Source: CAYVZU01 sp964455935
GTDB taxonomy: Bacteria > Fibrobacterota > CAYVZU01
Length of the DNA: 17,443 bases
Assembly: GCA_964455935.1 (NCBI GenBank)
Contig: CAYVZU010000081.1
Coordinates: forward strand, 1-17,443
Reading direction: 5' to 3'
In this document: positions 1 to 7,800 of the stretch, in pieces
Layout of the letters: each line of letters begins with the position of its first letter
How positions within the stretch are numbered: position 1 is the stretch's first letter
Made by a program: the position numbers and the translations under genes
The notes under the pieces: generated by a model
What the model was told of the DNA's origin: nothing
Seen by the model: the letters and a program-made list of their open reading frames with translations, nothing else
Database searches by the model: none

Positions 1-46
1 GCTCTATTCAAAATTCGACTGACCCATAACCTTTTGAGGCGCGGAA

Positions 47-2704
47 ATGCTGAGTTTCCTCTTAAAATGGACCCTGGATCGGTTTCCAACCCGGAGGATC
101 ATTGTCATGTCGTTACTAAATATGATGCTGCCATGCGTTGCATTGGCATCTGGAAAAACCGCCCTATCCGAGCAGCGTGTCTGGCAAAGCCAATGGATTT
201 GGCAAACTGTTGACGGTCCATCCGATAAATGGATGTGCTTCCGTAAGATTTTTAATTTGGGCAGCGCGCCGGCAAGCGCCACGGCATATATTGCGGTTGA
301 TTCCAAATACTGGCTGTGGGTTAACGGGACCATGGTCGCATTCGAGGGCGGGCTGAAGCGCGGTCCCACACCCAACGACAGCTATTACGACGAAATCGAC
401 ATTGGCGGTTACCTCAAGCAGGGAAGCAATACCATCGCCGTCTTGGTATGGTTTTGGGGAAAGGAGGGCTTTTCGCACAAAAACAGCGGGAAAGGCGGCT
501 TGGTCTTCGAATGCAACGCCGGCGGCATGCTGATCGCGAGCGATGCCACATGGAAGATCATGCCCCATCCATCCTATTTCACCACCGATGCTCCCCAGAC
601 CCATTGGAGATATTCCGAACACAATATTGGCTACAATGCGGGCCGGATCTTTGGGGATTGGTTTCTGCCAGGCTATGATGACTCGCAATGGCAGACTCCA
701 ATTCTGAAAGGAGCGCCTCCCTGCGCTCCCTGGAATGCGCTCTGGAGAAGGCCGATCCCCCAGTGGAAGAACTCCGGGCTTCTCGATTACGTGAACAAGG
801 CTTCCCTGCCGGCCGACGGAGCGGGAGATACGATTGTGGCACAGCTGCCCTATAACGCGCAGATCACGCCTTACTTCAAGATCGAAGCGCCCGCCGGGCT
901 GAAGATCGAGATCAAACCCGAGTTCTACCAGGTTCCGCCGTATCCTGATTTGGACTGGCTTGGCATCCGTACCGAATATCTGACCCGCTCCGGTATCCAG
1001 GAGTTCGAGTCGCCCGCATGGTTTAGTGGTCATGCCGTTCATTACATCATTCCAACGGGAGTAAAGATCCTGGAACTGAAATACCGGGAGACCGGATACA
1101 ATGCGGATTTCACAGGCTCGTTCTCGTGTAACGATGCCTTTTTCGACCGGCTATGGGAGAAATCACGGCGCACATTATACGTAAACATGCGGGACAACTT
1201 CATGGATTGCCCCGACCGGGAACGGGCTCAATGGTGGGGCGACGTAGTGATTCAACTGGGGCAGGTCTTCTATTGTCTGGATACAACCGCAGCCGCCTTG
1301 ATTCGAAAAGCAATCAGCAATCTCGTGGAATGGCGCAAGAATGCAACGGTCCTGCATTCACCTGTTCCGGCCGGTACAAAAGAAGATGAGCTTCCCCAGC
1401 AAATGCTGGCCAGCGTGGGTTGGTTCGGCTTTTGGACCTATTACCTGTATACGGGCGATCTCGCGGCAATCCGCGATGCGTACCCGGTTGTGAAAGAGTA
1501 TCTGAATCTTTGGACCCTTGGGGCGGATGGGCTGATCGTCCACCGGCGTGGAGATTGGAACTGGGGCGACTGGGGCACCGGTATCGACATGGCCGTTCTC
1601 GACAACGCGTGGTATTATCTGGCGCTCCGCGCGGCGATTGCCATGGCCAATAGCACCGGAAACTCCTCCGATTTGTCCGCCTTCAACACAAAAAAGACGA
1701 GTATCGAAACCAACTTTGACCGTGTTTATTGGAAAGGAAATGCGTACGCTTCCGGGAGCACAGTAGATGATCGGGCCAATGCGCTGGCCGTTTTGGCAGG
1801 GCTTGCCAGCAGTTCCAGGTGGCCGGCGATCCGGAGCGTTCTAGCCACTACGCGCCAAGCCAGTCCCTATATGGAAAAATACGTTCTTGAAGCGCTTTTC
1901 AAAATGGGCTATCCCGATGATGCGCTGGATCGGATGAAAGCGCGAAATGGCGAAATGGTCAGCAGCAATCTAACAACGTTATGGGAGGTTTGGCAGCCGG
2001 ATCCAGGGCATTCCCGCAATCATGCCTGGTCCGGAGGGTCGCTAACCCTTCTTTCGCAATACGTTACCGGTGTTGCGCCCGAAACGCCCGGCTACCAAAC
2101 CTACCACGTATTGCCTCAAATGGGAACCTTGAGTTCTGCCGCCGTCGTGGTTCCCTCAGTCAAGGGGAATATTCACGTCTCGCTTTCAAAGCAAACCGGC
2201 CAATTCGACCTGAGCCTTGTTTCTCCGTCAAATACAGTGGCCATTGTTGGGATCCCCAAATACGCGTTTGCAAAGAAAATCGCCGCGAACGGAAACATTG
2301 TTTTCGAGAATGGATCTTTTCTGGGCGGGGTGGCCGGTATTTCGGATGCGGGGAGCGACGGTCAATACCAGAAATTTTCAGTAGTGCCCGGATCTTGGAC
2401 ATTTATGGCGGCCGAGAATATTGGAATTCACGCCGGTGGACCTATTGCGGCGAACCCGGCGTGGCGAGCAATTGTCAGGAGTGGGGGTGTGGAGGTTTCG
2501 TACCGTGTCCGCGAGCAAGGCCGCGTGAAAATCGCGGCCTACGATGTGCAGGGCCGCCTTTGCAAGGTTCTCCTTGATGAGACTCGATCACCGGGTAGCT
2601 ACGTGGTGCAGTGGAAACCAGATCCAATTGCCACCGGGGTCTATCAGGTTGTCTATGAAACTGGCGGCCGGCAGGAGCTTGGCAGGATAGTGCTTCTTGA
2701 ATGA
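47..2704 (+). CDS. GH78 alpha-L-rhamnosidase-like exported glycoside hydrolase with T9SS-type C-terminal sorting tail
   Basis: Likely removes terminal alpha-L-rhamnose from plant or microbial polysaccharides outside the cell or on its surface. From the first start, residues 17-36 (Arg-Arg, then a hydrophobic stretch ending near ALASG) look like a signal peptide. A beta-sandwich typical of rhamnosidases follows (about 45-200, with WIWQ and YWLWVNG motifs), then the (alpha/alpha)6 barrel (about 350-680). The motif DCPDRERAQWWGD carries D387, E392 and D399, with the same 5- and 7-residue spacing as the catalytic acids of GH78 enzymes. E647 in TTLWE is a candidate second catalytic acid. The last 70 residues (VEVSYRV, YDVQGRL, GVYQVVY, GRIVLLE) form a FlgD/Ig-like domain of the kind that directs T9SS export, consistent with sprA downstream. 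The start is uncertain: ATG 47 gives a better signal peptide, ATG 107 has the better ribosome binding site. Family call firm; substrate not provable from sequence. Confidence 0.85.
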   Translation: MLSFLLKWTLDRFPTRRIIVMSLLNMMLPCVALASGKTALSEQRVWQSQWIWQTVDGPSDKWMCFRKIFNLGSAPASATAYIAVDSKYWLWVNGTMVAFEGGLKRGPTPNDSYYDEIDIGGYLKQGSNTIAVLVWFWGKEGFSHKNSGKGGLVFECNAGGMLIASDATWKIMPHPSYFTTDAPQTHWRYSEHNIGYNAGRIFGDWFLPGYDDSQWQTPILKGAPPCAPWNALWRRPIPQWKNSGLLDYVNKASLPADGAGDTIVAQLPYNAQITPYFKIEAPAGLKIEIKPEFYQVPPYPDLDWLGIRTEYLTRSGIQEFESPAWFSGHAVHYIIPTGVKILELKYRETGYNADFTGSFSCNDAFFDRLWEKSRRTLYVNMRDNFMDCPDRERAQWWGDVVIQLGQVFYCLDTTAAALIRKAISNLVEWRKNATVLHSPVPAGTKEDELPQQMLASVGWFGFWTYYLYTGDLAAIRDAYPVVKEYLNLWTLGADGLIVHRRGDWNWGDWGTGIDMAVLDNAWYYLALRAAIAMANSTGNSSDLSAFNTKKTSIETNFDRVYWKGNAYASGSTVDDRANALAVLAGLASSSRWPAIRSVLATTRQASPYMEKYVLEALFKMGYPDDALDRMKARNGEMVSSNLTTLWEVWQPDPGHSRNHAWSGGSLTLLSQYVTGVAPETPGYQTYHVLPQMGTLSSAAVVVPSVKGNIHVSLSKQTGQFDLSLVSPSNTVAIVGIPKYAFAKKIAANGNIVFENGSFLGGVAGISDAGSDGQYQKFSVVPGSWTFMAAENIGIHAGGPIAANPAWRAIVRSGGVEVSYRVREQGRVKIAAYDVQGRLCKVLLDETRSPGSYVVQWKPDPIATGVYQVVYETGGRQELGRIVLLE
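93..98 (+). promoter_or_regulatory. Shine-Dalgarno-like GGAGGA inside the GH78 5' coding region
   Basis: GGAGGA lies nine bases before the in-frame ATG at 107, whereas ATG 47 has only a poor purine stretch (GAGGCGCGGA). Starting at 107 would leave a short signal peptide with no positive N-terminus, so the two kinds of evidence disagree about the true start. Confidence 0.4.
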
Positions 2705-2707
2705 TGT

Positions 2708-3148
2708 CAGACCTTCCAGTAGCCGCCCCACATCGAAGTCACTTAGGGCAGCGGAATTGGCCCGCTCACAAGCTACTTGGAGTTTCTCAACGCGGATCTC
2801 CATCCGCTTAATGAAACGCTGATGCATCGCCTGCTCTTTTTTCGCCCTGTCTTTACTGCCACAAAGAATGAAAAAACTTCCTTCTTGGAATCGGGCGATG
2901 GACAGATCTTGACTTCGATACCTTCGCGAACCGTTTTCCAGCCTTCTTTGTGCAAGGTGCTGCTCAAATCGGCGCAGACCGCTCTTGCTCATGCTTATGA
3001 TGCAGCGATGCTCTTCGCTTTGGAGAATCTCCAGGCCATCCTCATAGACCATGCCTCGATCCATGACCCAAACCCGATTGGTCTTGCCGTAGCGCTTCTC
3101 CATGGTCGAAACAACTTTTTCCACCGTTGTGGTGTCATAGAGCGCATC
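2708..3148 (-). pseudogene. Remnant of an IS1634/IS4-like DDE transposase, frameshifted and truncated
   Basis: Minus-strand translation reads DALYDTTTVEKVVSTMEKRY and then VWVMDRGMVYEDGLEIL, the central DDE-transposase segment seen in IS1634/IS4-type elements. After about 2950 the homology moves to another frame (LHKEGWKTVREGIEVKI...SKKEVF), and near 2872 it returns to the first frame (ILCGSKDRAKKEQAMHQRF, then VGRLLEGLTS). The second shift sits at a run of six A's (2871-2876). An in-frame TGA (3149-3151) blocks the 5' side, exactly where the palindromic block begins, and the N-terminal part is absent. The remnant stops a few bases from the GH78 stop codon, so the element seems to have landed just behind that gene without damaging it. 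Not functional. Family assignment is from motif memory. Confidence 0.7.
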
Positions 3149-3301
3149 TCAAAAAGGCTTTCTGGCATCGCCCGGTTGCAAACGCCGCAAGCTTCGTTGC
3201 GCTCCATCGGCGTATCTTCCTCTGATAGGCCTGCTTCGCGCGCCTTGCCTGCACCGTTTTCGCACGGGCTTCGGCCCGCGCAATCCTTTTTGAGATGCGC
3301 T
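3141..3301. repeat. 161-bp block with 17-bp perfect inverted repeat ends and internal hairpins
   Basis: AGCGCATCTCAAAAAGG (3141-3157) is the exact reverse complement of 3285-3301. The 127 bp between contain two more hairpins: CGGGC-TTCG-GCCCG (3265-3278, a UUCG tetraloop) and CGCAA-GCTTCG-TTGCG (3186-3201). No open frame across it resembles a protein I know. It abuts the point where the transposase remnant loses its reading frame. It may be a small non-autonomous element, the result of an inversion, or a decayed IS end. I see no obvious target-site duplication flanking it. Confidence 0.6.
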
Positions 3302-3456
3302 CCAATGATGCCGGCAAATACTTAATAGCCCAACGGGAGTCATTCCAGCGTCACTACAAGCCCGATGCAGACCTGTTTGCAATCAGAACGATTGTCGCGG
3401 GAATAGCCATACTGAGGTCCAATGGAGAATTATCTAGTTGGGGCCAAACTATAATC

Positions 3457-3477
3457 CCCCGCAGCTTGCTTGCGGGG
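3457..3477. repeat. REP-like GC-rich hairpin
   Basis: CCCCGCA-GCTTGCT-TGCGGGG is a perfect 7-bp stem with a 7-base loop, in otherwise AT-richer intergenic DNA 55 bp before the FGE-domain gene. No T-run follows on the + strand, so an intrinsic terminator is unlikely. The form resembles repetitive extragenic palindromes mobilised by REP-associated tyrosine transposases, but none is in the window. Confidence 0.5.
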
Positions 3478-3495
3478 AACTTCAATTCCGTCCGA

Positions 3496-3524
3496 TGGCA
3501 ATGAACCGGACAAGTTATTATACT
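3496..3524 (+). promoter_or_regulatory. Candidate sigma-70-like promoter abutting the start codon
   Basis: TATACT (3519-3524) is a good -10 hexamer with a weak -35 candidate TGGCAA (3496-3501) 17 bp upstream. Transcription would start about seven bases after the -10, which falls on or next to the GTG start at 3532. No Shine-Dalgarno sequence is present, so the mRNA may be leaderless. Confidence 0.35.
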
Positions 3525-3531
3525 GGGTATC

Positions 3532-4548
3532 GTGGAGCCTAAAAAAATCCTATCCCTATGCGTAGCTGCAGTGATTATTCTGGCTTTCCTGTTTCTGTTG
3601 CGCCGCGAGTTGCCAGAAAATACTAGGAAAATGCCGGTTCTTCCTGATAGTACCGACTCCGTCGTGGAGTCAGACCGTCAAAAGGTTGACAGTGTTCCCA
3701 ATAAATTACCCAAGAGGAACTCTGCGATACCCCGAATTGACAGCGGATTAGCAATTCCCCAAAAGGGACCCACAGAGGACACAATTCCACCCTATGTGTA
3801 TGCCGATCCGGCTGGCGGGCTCTTTGGGGACAGTGCGGCGATCAGGCTTGTTACGGATGAGCCCTGCTCGGTTTATTACAAGACAAAAGAAATGCCGGGC
3901 TGGAGCATCTTTGAGGAGTTGATTGTGCTGCGTCGAAGTGACGAATTGGCCTTCTATGCAATGGACTCGGCGGGAAATATCTCAAAGGAAAAATGGGAGG
4001 GGTATGACATCGAGCCCGCGGGCGCGGCTCATTGTCCCGGCAATATGGCCTATGTTTCCTCGCCGGAGGGAGAATTTTGCATCGATCTTTACGAATGGCC
4101 AAACAGAAAATCAGCTATGCCGCGGAACATGATATCGCACTACGCGGCCCGGGAATCCTGCGCATCGGTGGGCAAGAATCTGTGCGCTGCGCAGCAATGG
4201 CATTTGGCCTGTATTGGAAAAAGGACCGCGCGTTTCAGCTACGGCAATTCGTATGAGCCAAGGGCCTGCAATACGAACACGGCGGCATGTTCCCCCGCGG
4301 GACAATTTGTAGAGTGCAGAAGCTATTACGGCCCAATGGACATGAACGGAAATCTTCGCGAATGGACGGCAACGCGATCCAACGAGAATCCCCGGTTCTA
4401 TGAAGTGCGAGGCGGCTCTTGGGAAAGCCATTCGCAGTCGGGCTGCGAGGAAACGCAGTACAGCTTTTATCCCCAGAATCAACACCTTTCGGTTGGGTTC
4501 CGGTGCTGTCAGCAGGCCGAGCATCCGGAACCTGGAACGAACAATTGA
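3532..4548 (+). CDS. Membrane-anchored FGE/SUMF1-domain protein
   Basis: A 338-residue protein starting at GTG. Residues 6-24 (ILSLCVAAVIILAFLFLL) form one transmembrane helix or uncleaved signal anchor, followed by a low-complexity linker (about 25-80). Residues about 85-160 (PAGGLFGDSAAIRL, CSVYYKT, FYAMDSAGN) resemble the chitobiase/hexosaminidase C-terminal accessory domain. Residues about 167-332 form a FGE-sulfatase (SUMF1-like) fold, shown by GNMAYV, EFCIDLYEWP, MDMNGNLREW, VRGGSWES and VGFRCC. The many cysteines suggest disulfides outside the cytoplasm. Most bacterial proteins of this kind are not proven formylglycine generators, and several bind ligands or surface partners; no sulfatase gene is nearby. 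Role unknown beyond a cell-envelope location. The neighbours on both sides are non-coding, so it is probably monocistronic. Confidence 0.8.
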   Translation: MEPKKILSLCVAAVIILAFLFLLRRELPENTRKMPVLPDSTDSVVESDRQKVDSVPNKLPKRNSAIPRIDSGLAIPQKGPTEDTIPPYVYADPAGGLFGDSAAIRLVTDEPCSVYYKTKEMPGWSIFEELIVLRRSDELAFYAMDSAGNISKEKWEGYDIEPAGAAHCPGNMAYVSSPEGEFCIDLYEWPNRKSAMPRNMISHYAARESCASVGKNLCAAQQWHLACIGKRTARFSYGNSYEPRACNTNTAACSPAGQFVECRSYYGPMDMNGNLREWTATRSNENPRFYEVRGGSWESHSQSGCEETQYSFYPQNQHLSVGFRCCQQAEHPEPGTNN

Positions 4549-4663
4549 TGATTGGCGAGGGGAGATCCCGCAATCCGGCGGTTTGGGGCGCGGTCAAAAG
4601 ATGTGCATAATCTTTGCAAATACACGGATTACCATGAAGCAATAGAGAGAAATCCGAGTTAAG

Positions 4664-4765
4664 ATTGAGAACACAGAGGGAAATCTTTTGGCGCGCCGCG
4701 CCGGAATAGATCTTTTCCCACTCTGCGTCTTCTTTTCCGGCCTTAGTGTTTCTCTGTGGTTTCAT
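4664..4765. repeat. Degenerate nested palindromic intergenic repeat ('CACAGAG' type)
   Basis: The 338 bp between 4549 and 4886 hold no credible gene. Within them CACAGAGGGAAA (4672-4683) pairs imperfectly with TTTCCCACTCTGCG (4714-4727), enclosing the palindrome GGCGCG-C-CGCGCC (4690-4702). A further CTCTGTGGTTTC lies at 4752-4763. The phrase 'ACCACAGAGAAACAC...GCAGAG' on the minus strand resembles a dispersed repeat common in environmental genomes that is often mis-called as a short protein beginning KPQRNTKAGKED. Its function is unknown. Confidence 0.5.
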
Positions 4766-4886
4766 GATTCTTTCGAGAAACGTGAGTAGTTACTAATCTT
4801 CAGGAATTTGAGCGAGAGTTCTTCCCGGTCAACGTACTATTTTATAAATTAAGAGAATAGCGCATTAACTCATCCGGGACGCCTTA

Positions 4887-7800
4887 TTGAAATTCCATAG
4901 AGTTCTGTTTTGTCTTCTGCCGCTTTCAATTCAAGCGTTTGCGGCGGTCGGCTTCCCGACCCGCTTGAATCTTGTCTCCAGGCACGCGACCCCTGCGGGG
5001 TCGTTCCGGCCCGTGAACCCCTTCGTCGATCATGGCGCACCCCTGCTGAGCACACAGAAGTTTCCCGTGGAAGAACAGGTCGAAGTGGATTTCGAGAACC
5101 GTGCCGCAATTCTGCGCAGAACCGCATTCGGCTGCGAACTCTGGCTCTTCTATTATCCGGAATTGGAGCGATATATGCAGGGCCAGCTTCACTTCTCCTA
5201 CGCCGCTCTGTGGTACAGCACCTCCAAAGGGGCACTGGGGGTGAAGGTCATCGATCAGCCCGCGAATCTATTCGNNNNNNNNNNAAATCGAAATTCCGGT
5301 CAAAATGCCCGAGTGGGCCAAGCGTTTCGCCGGCGACGAGGGCCCAAAGCTAAGCATTACGGGCAGGCGCAAGATCATTTTCGAGGGCAGAAGCACCTGG
5401 GTCGTCAATGACAATTCCACCTCGGGACAGGGATCGTCATTGTTCCCCGCCTTAAAAATGAACCAGGAATCGGATTTCACCGTGCGCGGAAAGGTGGGCC
5501 GGTTGATCGATGTTTCGATCACCCAGAATTCCGATATGGAGGAACTGGGGCAGCAGCTCAAGGACCAGGTCAAGATCCATTACAAGGGCGAAGGCGACGA
5601 ATTGGAGGATGAAATCATCCAGGAGATCGAAGCCGGCAATACGCAAATGGCGCTGCCCAACACGGAATTTTCCGGTTACACCGAATCGCACAAGGGGCTT
5701 TTTGGAATTCGACTACGGGCCAAAGTGGGCGATCTCGATATCACGGCGGTCGCAAGCCAGGAAAAAGGCGAAAGCCAGAGGGCTGAGTTCGTCGTAGGGC
5801 AGGCAAAGAGCGAAACCTTTCCAGTTTCCGACAACCAATATTCGCAGAACTACTTTTTTCTCGACACCGCATTTGCGCGTTTCTACCGTTCTTCCACAGA
5901 ACCCCCTCTGGACTACAAGGTCCGGGAATGCATGGTTTTCATTCACCGGGCCAACAACATGTTTCGGCAGACCGAGGAATTGCAGTTTCGGCCGCGTTCG
6001 GCCGAAATCGACGGCGAGAAGCGCAATTTCCAGTTGCTGCAGGAAAACCAGGACTACATGCTCGACCGCATCCGGGGCTTTATTGCCGTCAACGGCAGCG
6101 TCATGCTGAATCCAGCCGACGCCATTGGCATTTACTACAAGTTGGAGAGCCGGGCAGGCGTTGGCGATACCACGGGTTTTGGACGAATCACCAGCGACGA
6201 CAGCTTGCCCGTTTTAGACCTCAAGATTATCAAAAAACCCAACCAGCGGCCCAGCGATCCAACCTGGACCCTGATGTGGAAGAACGTGTATAGCGTGGGC
6301 ATGGTCGAGCGCGCCGACGCCAAGGACATGAAAGTCGAAATTGTTCTCAACAGGCTCAATGACACTCTGAATCACCAGGACGGAACGCTGTTTACGGCCC
6401 TCCTTGGACTGGCCGACTCTACGGGCACAAGACTCCGCATCGACAACGATTCCATTTTTCAATTCGAGCGGGGCGAGATCATTTTCCCGGTTCATAACGG
6501 AATCCAGGAGCCCTTTGCCGACAGTACGGTGCTTGATAGCATCAATCCGTTGATTTACAACTATACGATCGATAACGAGATTCGTTCGCTATACACAATC
6601 AGGGTCAGCGCGGTGACATCCCGCAACGACTACAATCTGGGCATGAACGTGATTCCCAACACCGAGCGCGTGAAGCTGGGCGGCCAAACGCTGGAACGCA
6701 ATGTGGACTACACAATCGATTACGAAAGCGGGAGCCTGGTCATCACGACGCCCAATGCCACGCAAGGAGCCCGAATCGAAGTCGATTACGAGAGCGAGAG
6801 CATCTTCATGGCGGAGCAAAAAGTATTCCTGGGCACCCGGCTGGAATACAAGCTGCCCTGGATCAGCAAGGAATCCTTTGTGGGGCTAAGCGCGTTATAC
6901 AAGAGCGAAAGCATCTCCGAGCAATATGCCCAGATCGGGCGGGAACCGTACCGCAAGATCCTGCTGGACGCCAATACGAAGCTGATCTTCAATCCGGCAT
7001 GGATGACCAAGGCTGTCGACGCGCTTCCTTTGGTGGAGACCGAGCAGGCATCCCGGCTGGAGTTTTCCGCCGAAGTGGCCCACAGCCGGCCGAATCCGAA
7101 CCTGAAGGGCGAGGCCATGGTGGACGATTTCGAAGGGGCGGACCTCAGCTATCCATTGGGGCTGATCTGGACGGATTGGAAAACGGCAAGTCCCCTGGGC
7201 CCAATGCGGCCCGATACGCTTGTTCCCGGCGCGTCTTGGTGGTACAATCCCCGCAACAAGGTACCGCAGGACAGCATCTGGCATGTGGAGACAACGGCCC
7301 GGGACCGTTTGATTGATGTGCTGAATCTCGAAGTGCGGCCGGCCAATGCCAGCGGGAATTCGTGGGGCGCCATTATGCGCGCGCTGATGCCGGGCACGCG
7401 CGATCAAAGCAAAACCCGCTTTTTTGAGATTACGGCCCGATCATCGGCCGGCGGAAAGCTGGTCATTGATATGGGGAAGATCAGCGAAGACCTTTCGCTC
7501 AACGGCGGGCCTCCCAACGGCCGCCTGGACACGGAAGATAAACTGGTCGAGGGCCGGCGAGACGGAATCTTCCGGCCGGAAGAGGATGTGGGAATCGACG
7601 GCATGGCCGATGCCGACGAATTCTGGTTTCGACCCCGCCAGGACAGTCTTGGGCAATGGTCGTGGGATACCCTGTCTTTGGGCAATGCGGCCCTGCGCAA
7701 TCCCCGGGATCCGGCGGGTGACAACTATGATTCATCGGACGTGCGGTATTGGCAAGGTACCTCGGGCAATTCGAGCATTGACCGGACGCCGGAATCCGAA

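Noticed and set aside
164..1042. 292-codon minus-strand frame opposite the GH78 gene
   Set aside because: It is antisense to a recognisable enzyme, has no motif of its own and no convincing ribosome binding site.
2777..3325. 182-codon plus-strand frame across the transposase remnant
   Set aside because: It is the reverse side of the transposase homology and runs through the palindromic block; no protein features.
3295..3504. 69-codon plus-strand frame before the FGE-domain gene
   Set aside because: It runs through the REP-like hairpin, has no ribosome binding site and resembles nothing known.
4235..4765. Minus-strand frame starting MKPQRNTKAGKED
   Set aside because: The start is the dispersed CACAGAG repeat read as protein and the rest is antisense to the FGE-domain gene; a well-known kind of spurious call.
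4808..4848. Promoter for sprA built from TTGAGC and TATAAA
   Set aside because: The 29-bp spacing is far too long and no better -35 is visible; a promoter may exist here but I cannot support one.
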